DNA of 64,000 nucleotides from positions 124,001 to 188,000 of the IMG/VR virus record IMGVR_UViG_3300023257_000008; one strand, written 5' to 3'. The position numbers and the translations under genes are program-made. Of the stretch, positions 33,669 through 42,517 are shown in pieces. The DNA comes from a virus. The notes beneath the pieces are model-generated. The model had not been told where the DNA came from. It made no database searches and saw only the letters and a program-made list of their open reading frames with translations. Position 1 is the stretch's first letter. Every line of letters begins with the position of its first letter.

Positions 33669-34091
33669 TTACTCCTCCGAAGGGGGTGGGAACCCATTAT
33701 CCCGAAGGAACTTGTCCAACCATTCCTTCTTGTGCCGCCCAATGATCCCCCAGTAGATGCCTTTTTCCAGACCGCTGGTCGCCAGCACCAGCCCAATACA
33801 AAGGCCAAGGGTCCACCAGTCAGGTGCTTTGCCATTGAGCCATCCCATACTCAGGCCCGCACATAAACCTAAGGTGACGATGAGGGGTGTTTGGAAGGAA
33901 CTCCTGTAGGGTGTCACCCAAAACTGAAGATTCCCATGTTTGTTGATCCGGGTGTTCCCTACCTGATAGTGGTGACTGCCACCATCATAGGGGTGTGTCA
34001 ACTGCCCTTTTTGGAGGATGATCACCCCACGAGAGAGCATCTCGTCCTTTGTTGCCGAACCATTGAGCATGTCCGTGATCCAGAAGGCCAT
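33669..34091 (-). CDS. Two-helix membrane protein, paralogue of 32983-33411
   Basis: 140 residues with LIVTLGLCAGLSMGWLNG and WTLGLCIGLVLATSGLEKG helices and the shared GRHKKEW...RDNG end. Start ATG 34091 overlaps the stop of the gene upstream. Confidence 0.65.
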   Translation of the reverse strand: MAFWITDMLNGSATKDEMLSRGVIILQKGQLTHPYDGGSHHYQVGNTRINKHGNLQFWVTPYRSSFQTPLIVTLGLCAGLSMGWLNGKAPDWWTLGLCIGLVLATSGLEKGIYWGIIGRHKKEWLDKFLRDNGFPPPSEE

Positions 34092-34312
34092 TAGTCGTCC
34101 CCTTTGGCCAGGACGAGACGATCAGGGATGTTCCCGCACCCTTTGCAGTAGCATGTCTCAGAGATGCCACCGCCCTCGTTCACCTGGGTGTGGATGTACA
34201 TCCGTTCCAACAAGAAGTTCCCACCGCAGGCGAGACACTCCCTAGCACTCCAGACGAAGACCAGCTTGAACGGTTCGTGGGGGTTCTGTGACGCTTTACT
34301 TTTCCAACGCAT
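34091..34312 (-). CDS. Zinc-ribbon protein, 73 aa
   Basis: CLACGGNF...CYCKGCGN: two zinc knuckles. RBS and start overlap the upstream gene's end at 34296. Unknown partner. Confidence 0.6.
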   Translation of the reverse strand: MRWKSKASQNPHEPFKLVFVWSARECLACGGNFLLERMYIHTQVNEGGGISETCYCKGCGNIPDRLVLAKGDD

Positions 34313-34655
34313 CTACGGCCTCCTGGATCAAGTCATTGGGGATGAAGACGTCGTTCAGATCAGGGACTCCGTTGGAGTTCGTGGGGTAGATCCTGTGTTC
34401 CCAACCCGTAAGGGGGAAATGGGGGAGAAGCGCCACCACCCAGGCATCGTCCTCCCGCTTGGTGAAGGTCGCTGCCCTGACTGCGGTGTGCATTTCCTTG
34501 GCCAGCGCCTGCTCCAGGATCTGCCTCAGGGTGCCTTTATGGTACATCCCAACGGCATCACCCCGGTCCACGAACATCACGGGCTTCTGGGGGTTGATCC
34601 CAGCAGCCTTGTTCTCCTCCAGGTACTCCACACACAGTGCCAGGAACTCGTCCAT
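34296..34655 (-). CDS. Hypothetical protein
   Basis: ATG 34655 after GGAGG (34670 is a less likely start). 119 residues, mixed alpha/beta with RGDAVGMYHKGTLRQILEQ. Unknown. Confidence 0.55.
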   Translation of the reverse strand: MDEFLALCVEYLEENKAAGINPQKPVMFVDRGDAVGMYHKGTLRQILEQALAKEMHTAVRAATFTKREDDAWVVALLPHFPLTGWEHRIYPTNSNGVPDLNDVFIPNDLIQEAVDALEK

Positions 34656-34656
34656 T

Positions 34657-34905
34657 TCAACCTCCGTCAAGCCGATGAACAGCCCGTCTCAGCCCCTCTA
34701 TCGTAGGTGCTACTAGCAGTACTGGGTCGTCCCCGTCCCTGTGGAGGTGCCACACGTCCGGGTGATCATTGTCCTCACCCGGACGTTGTTGGACGTATCG
34801 TCCGTCATCGCAGTCCCATTGAGTCTGCTTGCGATTGTACGTCCATTTGCCGCCGTAATTGGCCGTAAGGATGAGCATGACGCTCATTGGGTTCGAAAGG
34901 CTCAT
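34657..34905 (-). CDS. Hypothetical protein, 82 aa
   Basis: Starts within an ATGA overlap with the preceding gene. TYNRKQTQWDCDDGRYVQQR and HLHRDGDDPVLLVA. Unknown. Confidence 0.5.
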   Translation of the reverse strand: MSLSNPMSVMLILTANYGGKWTYNRKQTQWDCDDGRYVQQRPGEDNDHPDVWHLHRDGDDPVLLVAPTIEGLRRAVHRLDGG

Positions 34906-35213
34906 GACTGCGTCGTTTCCGCCAACAGCCGGGCGAAGACGCTCTTTCGTTTTTGGAAGCCGGTCAGCTTTGTGGACGTTTCAGTGATGCACCCGTCCAT
35001 CTTGGCGATGTGGGCCAGGAGCAGGGGCTTGGGGTCAGAGTACACTGAAATGGTCCCGATGCTGCCCTTCCCATCGGGGGTCGCAACACGGGCAACCTTT
35101 TCCCCACCTGTGGAGGGCCGGAGAACGAACGACAAGAGGGTCTTCTCGTCCTCGCTTATTATGTAGCCTGTGGTTTCCCCCAACACGATCTCGACGCCGT
35201 CTGCGGTTTTCAT
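34902..35213 (-). CDS. Hypothetical beta-rich protein
   Basis: 103 residues, MKTADGVEIVLGETTGYIIS...: alternating strands, Gly-rich turns (GKGSIGTISVYSD). GGAGG site. Unknown. Confidence 0.55.
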   Translation of the reverse strand: MKTADGVEIVLGETTGYIISEDEKTLLSFVLRPSTGGEKVARVATPDGKGSIGTISVYSDPKPLLLAHIAKMDGCITETSTKLTGFQKRKSVFARLLAETTQS

Positions 35214-35401
35214 GTGTTCCTCCAGAACACCTTGGGTGGCCGAGGAACGAACTCCTTGTGGAGTTCAGTCACAACGACCTCTTTCAGGCAGTGCATACAG
35301 GTGGTGGGGTCACCCACCAACGGATAAGCCCCCGTAAACTGTGCTGAATGACCACAAGAATAGGTGGCCACCATGACCTGACGGGTTTCATTTAAGGGCA
35401 T
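35210..35401 (-). CDS. Small CxxC protein, 63 aa
   Basis: ATG 35401 after AAGGAG, overlapping the gene upstream. CGH and CMHC give one likely zinc site. Unknown. Confidence 0.55.
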   Translation of the reverse strand: MPLNETRQVMVATYSCGHSAQFTGAYPLVGDPTTCMHCLKEVVVTELHKEFVPRPPKVFWRNT

Positions 35402-35603
35402 CGGGTGGCTCCTTCTCGGCACAGTCCGGGCACAGCAACGACTCGCTGCCCCGTGGACCCCTGCGAGGTCTGATGGGTTTACCACACCCGACACAAATGG
35501 TGAAGAAACGGAGGAATTTGAAGTCGAGCCGGTCGACGCTGATGAGCAACTCTTGGAGTTTCCTGCGGAGTACACCATCTTCGAACTGAAGCAACCTGCC
35601 CAT
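35388..35603 (-). CDS. Zinc-ribbon protein, 71 aa
   Basis: N-terminal helices, then CVGCGKPIRPRRGPRG...CPDC. Promoter 35622-35647 upstream. Likely nucleic-acid or protein binding. Confidence 0.6.
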   Translation of the reverse strand: MGRLLQFEDGVLRRKLQELLISVDRLDFKFLRFFTICVGCGKPIRPRRGPRGSESLLCPDCAEKEPPDALK

Positions 35604-35621
35604 CCTTCCTCCTCACAGGGT

Positions 35622-35647
35622 CTACTCCCGAATGTCCGAGGATGATC
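35622..35647 (-). promoter_or_regulatory. Bipartite promoter for 35388-35603
   Basis: Full GATCATC-N13-GAGTAG match; the GAGTAG also ends the (frameshifted) upstream gene. Confidence 0.7.
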
Positions 35648-35853
35648 TTCCGAGGATCTCTCGGCGGAGTTGCCCCCAGAACAGTACGGTGATGGCAGGG
35701 GAGGCCTTCCGTCCCTTTACTACAGTCGGGGCAACCCAGGACCAAGTCATTGCCCTCCACATGGTGGGCGTGCCTGTTCCATTCAAGGTGGCGACCACAC
35801 TTCAGGCACGGCGTGGCGCAGTCTACGTTCTGGAGTGTTTCGAGGAGGCTCAA
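35622..35853 (-). pseudogene. Zinc-ribbon protein with single-base frameshift
   Basis: The first frame gives MSLLETLQNVDCATPCLKCG...GCPDCSKG. Near 35740, at AAAGGG, the sensible frame shifts: removing one G continues as RKASPAITVLFWGQLRREIL and ends SSSDIRE plus TAG in the promoter, exactly 77 codons. Without correction the frame wanders into the next gene. Confidence 0.5.
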
Positions 35854-36062
35854 ACCGTCGTCTTGTTGTTCTGTCCGGGGATCCGGGGGGTGTTACAGTT
35901 GGGGAAGAGGCTCTGCAGAACCTCCATGGGGACGTCCTCCAAGGGAGCGAGGAGGTAGCCGTCCAGGGACACCACGACGGCGTCCCCGGTGTTGTCGATG
36001 ATCTTCCGGCAGAGGACCATGCAGTTGTTGAACTTACTCTCGAAAGGCTTGTTGTCGCTCAT
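35850..36062 (-). CDS. Hypothetical protein, 70 aa
   Basis: MSDNKPFESKFNNCMVLCRKIIDNTGDAVVVSLDGYLL...: start and end overlap or abut neighbours; GGGAGCAACACC before ATG. Unknown. Confidence 0.55.
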   Translation of the reverse strand: MSDNKPFESKFNNCMVLCRKIIDNTGDAVVVSLDGYLLAPLEDVPMEVLQSLFPNCNTPRIPGQNNKTTV

Positions 36063-36080
36063 GGTGTTGCTCCCATTGGT

Positions 36081-38350
36081 TCAAGTTTTGAGCAGTACCT
36101 GGAGGGTGCCCAACAGATCGTCCACCGCAGACTTGGGCACCTCCAGGTGCGTCCTCTCACCATACCGAGCAGCCATTGCGAGAATGACATGATCGGCGGA
36201 AACTGGCGATGCGGTCTTCCTCAGGAAGAGTTTACGGATGCCCTCGCTCAAGGTCCTCTTGGCATCAACGAGGCTGACAACTGCCACCTCCTGTTCCGAC
36301 AAAGTGGGGCAATAGTACTTGAGGTCCGTGAGGCGCAGGTCGAGCATGGCCTGTCGCCATCCAGCCATCTCCTTCCACTGCTCAACGATGAGGTTGACGA
36401 TGTACTCGGTCTTGGCCTCGTCGGTGGTTCCCGCCTCCTTGGGTGCCGAAGCGATGTCCCCCACCAGCGGACTGCCAAGCAGGGTGACCAGCTTGAACAG
36501 GTTGTAGGGGAGGCCCGAGGGTTTCTCCTCGGGTGCCGTGCGGTCCTGCGAGACAGCCTTCACAAGGGCCACCAGGACATCATGTTCCACATCCTGGTGG
36601 GAACCTCCCACACCCTCAGGTCCAACGGCATCGTCCACGACCTCCATATAGGAGTCGCCCATCATCCCTGCCAGTTTGGACAGGACACACAACCGTTCCC
36701 GCTGCTCCAGGGATCGCACCAGAGCTACGGTCTCGTCCCGGATCTCCTCAGGGGTTTCAGCGTTAGTCCAGTCGTCCCCCCCGATCAAACCGGCAATGGA
36801 ACGAAGCGCCTGTTCCCACATGACAGGTGCTCCTGTGGGTGTCCCCGTCCCGGCTTGCAACGTTTTGAGATCCCGTTCCTTGAGCAGGGCACCGATGATC
36901 TCCAACGCCCTCTGCGGGGTCGCATCCCCGTTGGGTTCCCCTCCCAACATCGGGATGATGTTCAGAAGAGCGGCCCGCCACTGGACTGCCTCGGACTGGA
37001 TGGCTTTGACCTTGTCCTGGACTGCTCCAATGATCCCCTCGGGGGAAGCCGTACCGGGAGGGGCAGACTCTACCACCATCCGGTACACAGTCCAGAGGGT
37101 CTGTTCCCACCGGCGACCCCCGGTGGACAGCCCCTGCAAGTCAGACACCTTGTGCTGGATGTGCTGCTCCAACATTTCAGGGCTCAAACCGGGGGGGAGT
37201 TTGAGGCCCAGGGTCTTCTCGGCCACCCGCCGCAGGGCCGCTACAACGAGGCCGTTCTCCTGTTTTGTCCGTATCCTGTGGATGCTTTCGATGATCCGTT
37301 CCGACGTCATCTCGGGCTTCCAAGCGATCCCCGTGTCCACGTCCGACGTGTCGAACACCCTGGCCAGCCCCATGAGGAGGCTGTTGGTGAAGGTGAGCAG
37401 ACCCGATTCGTCCGAAGGCTTATCCCCGAGGATCTCCTCGATGAGATCCTTCTGAGGGAGCGCTTTCAGGATCGCCTGGGCCTTCCGTCCCGCCCCGTCC
37501 CCCAGATCCTCCGGGACAGCCCCGAGCAGGGTCTCGTAGACGAGGTTCAGTCCGTTCCTGTAGGACGCCTGCGCCTGCACCAACTCCAGGATGAAGTCCT
37601 TGAGTTCGTTGTCCTTAGCGTGGGAGTACCGAGCGATGTCGTTGACTTCCGTCTTGGTCTTCCCAACAACCTGCCGATGATCTCTTTCAGGATGTTCCGG
37701 GCGGAGTCACGACCCGCACGACCCTCCTTCCCCCGGTCCTCTTCCAGTGCCTGCTGGAGATCCTCATCCGTGTATCGGGGCTGCTTGGTCGGGTCCGCCG
37801 GGACCAACCTCAGGGGGAGGCCCTCCAGCACCATTTTGGCGAGGTTACTGTTACGAGCGATGCACATAGTGACGTGGAGGTGACCCTGGTCATCCGTTTT
37901 GACGGCATCCACGTGGCCTTCTGCCAACTGGGAGAAGTCAGGAAGCTGACGCGACGGCTTCGGTGCCCCACAAATCTTCTCGAACTCCTTCTGGGAGATG
38001 GGTTCTACCTTCATAGGTGACCCCTTGGTCGGCTTTGGTGCCCCACCACCCGACATTGCTGCCAGAACGTCCAGGACACCACAGGCCTGGGTCACCTCTT
38101 TCTCCCGCTGCGCCCAGTAGGCCATGAAACCGTTTTTGCCCGCCCACGCTGTCCGATAGACACGGGTGTTGACCTTGAGCACTTTCTCGACATTTTCGGC
38201 GGTGAAATAATAACCAGAGGTGTGTTTCTCTACTGCCCGGACACATCGGGCGTAGTCCCTGGCGGGTTTTCCCCCAAGCCCCTGCCTGCGAAGCCACGCT
38301 TTAAAATCGGCACAGCACTGGGACACATCGGAACGGGTCGGATAGCTCAT
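36081..38350 (-). pseudogene. Tandem-repeat protein (one core-binding unit plus many helical units), frameshifted
   Basis: The N-terminal part (from 38350) begins MSYPTRSDVSQCCADFKAWLR and closes its single core-binding-like unit with GFMAYWAQREKEV. The frame breaks near 37660; inserting one base in GGGAAG continues as GKTKTEVNDIARYSHAKDNEL and then the long downstream frame, and the total is exactly 757 codons. The C-terminal two thirds are units like WEQTLWTVYRMVV, WEQALRSIAGLIG and YRNGLNLVYETLLG, matching the second unit type of the paralogues. It may be a real lesion, a programmed shift or a sequence error. Confidence 0.7.
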
Positions 38351-38419
38351 CTCTTTTTCTCCTGCTAAAAGGCCACAACTGCTCTACTCAACGGGCTCCT
38401 GAAAGGAACAGCCCAGGAA

Positions 38420-39028
38420 TTAATAAAGCATAGGTCCTCGGAACTGCCCTTTGCGAACCAGTGCGTAAAACTCCTCAGACGTGGTTAGGCTAAGACACTG
38501 CTCATCGATGTCATCAAGGCGAGCCGTTGGGTCCTCCGCCAGGATCGGATTAATGATCCGATAATCTGAGTTCCAGGTGAAGTAGGTACCGGGATTGACT
38601 CGCACGGTCTCCATTAGGTCCACACACCACAAAGAAATTCTTGACATGTTTTGAAAAACAGGATGAGCCGTTTTTTTGGTCTGCATCAACATGAGGTGCT
38701 CGTCCAGGGTGTCCGCCGCTAAGGACAACCAACCAATGAGGGACTCATCCAGATAGTGCTGCAGTTCAAAGGTGTGAAGGGGCTTTTGTTGTAGGACCAA
38801 TCGAACACGCAAACTGTCTTTGCGAAACTGGAACCCAAGGCTGATATGTGGTGTTTGACACAGGGTCACAATAAGAATCGTTTCCTTTCCCTCCGACTGG
38901 CCCCACCACCAGCAATGGTTTTGGAGGGCCACAGGAAACACCTGGAGGATGTATTCCGCTACGACAGTTGCATAGGGATGCGCTCCAATAGGGACGGCTT
39001 TCCCGATGGTGGCGGGCATAACAGACAA
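38420..39028 (-). CDS. Hypothetical protein
   Basis: 202 residues. A TTG at 39028 sits seven bases after GGAGG and is a better start than ATG 39019. Features include FPVALQNHCWWWGQSEGKE and repeated Leu/His segments. Function unknown. Promoter 39050-39075. Confidence 0.55.
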   Translation of the reverse strand: MSVMPATIGKAVPIGAHPYATVVAEYILQVFPVALQNHCWWWGQSEGKETILIVTLCQTPHISLGFQFRKDSLRVRLVLQQKPLHTFELQHYLDESLIGWLSLAADTLDEHLMLMQTKKTAHPVFQNMSRISLWCVDLMETVRVNPGTYFTWNSDYRIINPILAEDPTARLDDIDEQCLSLTTSEEFYALVRKGQFRGPMLY

Positions 39029-39049
39029 AGCGGAACCTCCTACAGGGAT

Positions 39050-39075
39050 CTACTCGCACAGCTAGGTCGATGATC
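39050..39075 (-). promoter_or_regulatory. Bipartite promoter for 38420-39028
   Basis: GATCATC-N13-GAGTAG; its distal end overlaps the stop of the upstream gene at 39075. Confidence 0.65.
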
Positions 39076-39386
39076 TACTGGCGGCTCTTGGCGATGCGGA
39101 TGGCGGCGTTCAGGGATATCTCCCCGGCGCAGACCTTATGGGCAATCGTGCTCTTGGTGGGCTTGGCAGTTTCGAACTCTACGTCCTCGGAGTCCAGGTC
39201 AGCGTCCTTGAAGGCCCTGGCGACCTTGACATCCCAGCAGCCAGCTTCCAACCAGAACTGTGTGTCCTCGGGGGAAAACCTTGCGGAGAGCCAGTCACGA
39301 GCGGTATCAGTCAGTTTGCTGTCGTCCCCGTAGGCGGACGTACCAGCAGCGACGAGAACGGCAACCATCTGCTGTTCCTCAAGCAT
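39075..39386 (-). CDS. Hypothetical acidic protein
   Basis: 103 residues, MLEEQQMVAVLVAAGTSAYGDDSK...: Ala-rich helices and many Asp/Glu. AGGAGTGATCA precedes ATG 39386, right at the border of the neighbouring TnpB-like gene. Unknown. Confidence 0.55.
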   Translation of the reverse strand: MLEEQQMVAVLVAAGTSAYGDDSKLTDTARDWLSARFSPEDTQFWLEAGCWDVKVARAFKDADLDSEDVEFETAKPTKSTIAHKVCAGEISLNAAIRIAKSRQ

Positions 39387-40809
39387 TGATCACTCCTGAT
39401 CGTGAGGGTTTATCCGCACACGGTTGAGAGCCTCTCGACTGCAACTCGTGCCTTTTGACGGTCAGTTCCGCCGGAGAACGTGCCAACAAGATGCGTTTTA
39501 CCTCTTGATAAGGGGTGAAACACCCGATGTCCTTGTCAGACAACCGGGCTAACACGTTCAGCGCAGCATTGTGATCGGCCTGAATAACATCCCCGTTAAT
39601 ACGGTAAAATTTGTCTCCAACACGCTTGCCTTGCAGCAAACCCGTTACAGAGTCCATTTGCGATGTGTAAGCACAGTTTACCAACTCATGGCTGGCTTCA
39701 CGCTGCGTACAAACTGAATCGAGGGCCTCAGCAAGTGCTCCCTTTGCCCAGCCACTCATTCTTCTATTAAACCTTTTCCAAGGTCGCTTTTTTGCGATCG
39801 GAGAGGTTAAGTCTTCTGACACGACCACCGCTGCCTTATCCACGATGGCATGAGCAGCCTTAAAGGCTACACCCCGTAGTCGTGTTTGAGCCAATCGTTT
39901 ACGAGCATCAATCTTTTTACACCCAAGGTTGTGTGCCCTGATGTTGTCAGCTTTTCTGGAGTTTCCGCTTTGACGATGCTTTTTTTCTAGGGCGTACAAC
40001 TTGTTTCTAGCGGAACCCGTCTTGCTGACCTTGTCGCTGTACTCAGTCATCACAGCACCGAACTGCTCACCCTGATGCTCACCATCCGAATCAACAAATG
40101 CTTCGGTGTAGCCTTTATCAACGCCCAGCGTCCGGCTACCATGCGGACGCCCACTGCTTTTATCCACGCTGTAGTGGATCTCAGTTGTACCACCCTTCAC
40201 AATGATGCGTAGGTTACAGCTACTCAGATCCACACTCGTGCCGTTTGACGTTGTCGTTAGAACTATGTCGTCACCGTATTTACGGGCAATTTGGATGACG
40301 ATCGTCAGATACCCATTAACGTGCTCTATTTTGAATTTGTCGGACCTCACGATAAACTGATTTTTCGTGTGTGAGACGCCGTGCTTGAAGTGTTTACGCA
40401 TTTGGCGGTGAAGGAAGGGATCCTCCATCCATGCGTCTGATCGCAGAAGCGTGTAGAGTCGTTTGCGTTCCATTTCATTGTCGGTGCGCTGCCAAATGGC
40501 TTTGCGAACCTTTCCTTTCGCTGCTGCTTTGTAGAACAGGATGTCGTTCACGACATCTTTGGTTGTTTCGTTACGTATGGTCCCGTCTATGGCGAGAGTG
40601 ACGTAGATGCCACCTGCTACAATTTCTTTACGGATAGCCAAGGCACTTTTACCCACGTTCTTCAGGGCACCGTACCGACGCCAGACATCTGCACGAAGAA
40701 ATCTGGTAGCTCGACACACCTGCAACAAAGCAGGCGGAACATCTGCCTGAAGAATGCGAGTGACTTTCAAGACGTCAATCCTTCGCTCTCTGTTTCCTGA
40801 GTTTCTCAA
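39379..40809 (-). CDS. TnpB-like protein lacking the zinc ribbon
   Basis: 476 residues. RuvC-like triad visible: aspartate in TLGVDKGYTEAFVDSDG, glutamate in AVVVSEDLTSPIAKK, aspartate in VIQADHNAALNVLAR. The usual CxxC...CxxC ribbon is absent; the corresponding segment reads NCAYTSQMDSVTGLLQGKRVGDKFY with a single Cys. It overlaps a small MerR-type HTH gene instead of a full recombinase. It could be a divergent transposon nuclease or a domesticated relative. The guide RNA, if any, would lie near 39379-39500. Confidence 0.75.
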   Translation of the reverse strand: MRNSGNRERRIDVLKVTRILQADVPPALLQVCRATRFLRADVWRRYGALKNVGKSALAIRKEIVAGGIYVTLAIDGTIRNETTKDVVNDILFYKAAAKGKVRKAIWQRTDNEMERKRLYTLLRSDAWMEDPFLHRQMRKHFKHGVSHTKNQFIVRSDKFKIEHVNGYLTIVIQIARKYGDDIVLTTTSNGTSVDLSSCNLRIIVKGGTTEIHYSVDKSSGRPHGSRTLGVDKGYTEAFVDSDGEHQGEQFGAVMTEYSDKVSKTGSARNKLYALEKKHRQSGNSRKADNIRAHNLGCKKIDARKRLAQTRLRGVAFKAAHAIVDKAAVVVSEDLTSPIAKKRPWKRFNRRMSGWAKGALAEALDSVCTQREASHELVNCAYTSQMDSVTGLLQGKRVGDKFYRINGDVIQADHNAALNVLARLSDKDIGCFTPYQEVKRILLARSPAELTVKRHELQSRGSQPCADKPSRSGVINA

Positions 40810-40960
40810 TAAATAGCATCACGGCATCAGTTTCGAACCGCAGCGACTTATCGATCTTAAGAAAGGGTAGTCTGCCATCGCCCATGAGTTTACGGATCGA
40901 ATTTGGGTGCATCCCGAACAAACGGGCAACCTCGTTGATAGTCAGAAGGATGGGCTCCAT
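40775..40960 (-). CDS. Small MerR/excisionase-type HTH protein
   Basis: 61 residues: LTINEVARLFGMHPNSIRKLM, GDGRLPFLKIDKSLRF and a C-terminal helix are a typical winged MerR-like DNA-binding domain as found at the N-terminus of IS607 recombinases, but with no catalytic domain attached. Promoter TTGACA-N17-TACCAT lies upstream (about 41008 down to 40980). Overlaps the TnpB-like gene by 35 bases. Confidence 0.75.
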   Translation of the reverse strand: MEPILLTINEVARLFGMHPNSIRKLMGDGRLPFLKIDKSLRFETDAVMLFIEKLRKQRAKD

Positions 40961-41109
40961 AGTTCTCCCTTGCTCTCCCTAATGGTACATAGACACCCAT
41001 GGTGTGTCAAGCGGTTTTCAGTGGCGGCTTATGGAGCACGTTTGCCTAGCTTTTCGGGAACAGTTCAAACTTCTACCTCCGAGCAACATGATCCGGGTAA
41101 AGTAGCTGC

Positions 41110-41745
41110 ATGACACTTTTAGAACAGCACCGTGACCTGGCCCTCATGATCCTCGTAGGCAGGGCACTTCCCGAAGGACTGCCCTGGACCCCGGATGAGG
41201 ACCAGGGCTTCGTGTCCCGTGAGCGCCTCCTGTGGGTCCAGTTGACCGAAGAGGAGCAGGCACAGGAACAGGAGGCTCTGGGGGCGCTGTGGGGCAAGCG
41301 TGGCGCTCCCCGTACCGTTCCCGTGAATCCCCAGTGGGGTGCTTGGACAGAGGGCCTCACCGAGGTCTCGATCCCTGACTCGGCGTTCGGTTTACCGGAC
41401 AACGCCTTCCGCCCCTTGGTGAAGGGCATCCAGATCCTGGCCGAGGAGCACCCCGAGTTGATCGTCCTGTTAGAGTGGTTGTGGAAGCGGGGGTTCCATC
41501 CCGTTGCTTTCGATGGGGACACCCTCACGCTGCTCATCCCGCCCCACAGAATCGTCCAGGAGTCCGAGCGGCTGGTTGGGATCCTCATCCGGGACTGGCC
41601 CAAGATCCCCGTGGTGTCCCGCCCGGCGGAGGCGTCCCTGACCGTTAAGGGTTCCTATGACCCCGTGAGCGGTCAGGCGATCATCTATCTGTCAGGGGTC
41701 ACGCCGTTTCAATCCACGCACCTTTTGCCAAAAGATGCGACTTAG
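41110..41745 (+). CDS. Hypothetical protein whose C-terminus is encoded by a CRISPR-like repeat
   Basis: 211 residues. Acidic, with ERLLWVQLTEEEQAQEQEAL and HPELIVLLEWLWKRGF. The last residues, FQSTHLLPKDAT, come from the solitary repeat unit at 41704-41739, the same frame that gives FQSTHPLLEDAT in the array. The weak ribosome-binding region (GGGTAAAG) makes the start uncertain. Function unknown. Confidence 0.6.
   Translation: MTLLEQHRDLALMILVGRALPEGLPWTPDEDQGFVSRERLLWVQLTEEEQAQEQEALGALWGKRGAPRTVPVNPQWGAWTEGLTEVSIPDSAFGLPDNAFRPLVKGIQILAEEHPELIVLLEWLWKRGFHPVAFDGDTLTLLIPPHRIVQESERLVGILIRDWPKIPVVSRPAEASLTVKGSYDPVSGQAIIYLSGVTPFQSTHLLPKDAT
41704..41739 (-). repeat. Solitary CRISPR-repeat-like unit 2
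   Basis: 36 bases with the array's ends (plus strand GTTTCAATCCACGCAC ... GATGCGAC) but a different stem, CTTTTG/CAAAAG, showing compensated changes. It overlaps the 3' end of the plus-strand gene and lies 11 bases from the end of the convergent gene. Confidence 0.8.
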
Positions 41746-41749
41746 GCAC

Positions 41750-42517
41750 TCAGACGTAAAACACTCTCCACTGCGTGGCGTGCTTGAAACCGTCCTCCTC
41801 GAACTGCGGTTGCGGGGGGCAGTGACAGAGGATGACGTGTTCCCGGCATCCTTCGGGGAACGCCTGGAGGATTTTTTGGTAGGAACAGTGGACGTCGTAC
41901 TTGGAATCGTCCCCGTAGACCTGACAGTCCTGGAAGATGATGTCTGCGTCCTTGTCCGAGGGGTTAACGGTGTCGCCTGTGAAGTAAACCTTACGCAAGG
42001 AGGGCACCCGGATCTTGACCCCATAGACAGGGAAATCTTCGATGTTGTGATCCTCGGGGAAGAACTCCGCCGTGAAACCCTCCACCTCCAGGTCAGCACC
42101 ATTCCCCAGGAAGCAGCCCTGCCAGTAGTCCAACCACACGTTAGCTGGGCCACCTGATGTCCGTGTCAACTCCACCATCGTTTGTTCCAGCAGCACTTGG
42201 AGCTTGCTGGGGATCACGAGAGGGATCTTGCGCTTCAACATGTATTTGAAGGTGTAGGCCAGCCCGAGTAGGCCCCCAGTGTGATCGTAGTGTACGTGCG
42301 TGATGAAGATCCCCTTCAGGTTCTTCAGGGCACGCAACCCGACCAGGGTGGCGAGGGTCTCTGGTCCGCAGTCGACCAACCAGAAGGGATGGCTTTGGAG
42401 CAACTCTGGTCCGGGGATCCCTCTGGGGGCATTCGGGACGATGGCGAAGTTCGTGTTGCCCATCCCAGGGACGGGGATCCCACCACCATGACCGAGTACG
42501 ATGATTGCGGTGCTCAT
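41750..42517 (-). CDS. Metallo-beta-lactamase-fold hydrolase (RNase Z-like)
   Basis: 255 residues. Metal-binding HxHxDH in FITHVHYDHTGGLLG, an early IIVLGHGGGIPVPGMGNTNFAI, the later VYFTGDT aspartate and VILCHC histidine: the standard order for this fold. The GTG(I)P/N opening resembles RNase Z-type and related phosphodiesterases. It may act on nucleic acid or cyclic nucleotides; the substrate is not deducible. The start overlaps the previous stop by 4 bases. Confidence 0.8.
   Translation of the reverse strand: MSTAIIVLGHGGGIPVPGMGNTNFAIVPNAPRGIPGPELLQSHPFWLVDCGPETLATLVGLRALKNLKGIFITHVHYDHTGGLLGLAYTFKYMLKRKIPLVIPSKLQVLLEQTMVELTRTSGGPANVWLDYWQGCFLGNGADLEVEGFTAEFFPEDHNIEDFPVYGVKIRVPSLRKVYFTGDTVNPSDKDADIIFQDCQVYGDDSKYDVHCSYQKILQAFPEGCREHVILCHCPPQPQFEEDGFKHATQWRVFYV

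Noticed and set aside
35670-37883. Very long plus-strand open frame opposite the tandem-repeat gene
   Set aside because: It is antisense to a protein with clear repeat units and paralogues, lacks a ribosome site, and its composition (Gly/Arg/Pro-rich) is typical of a shadow frame.
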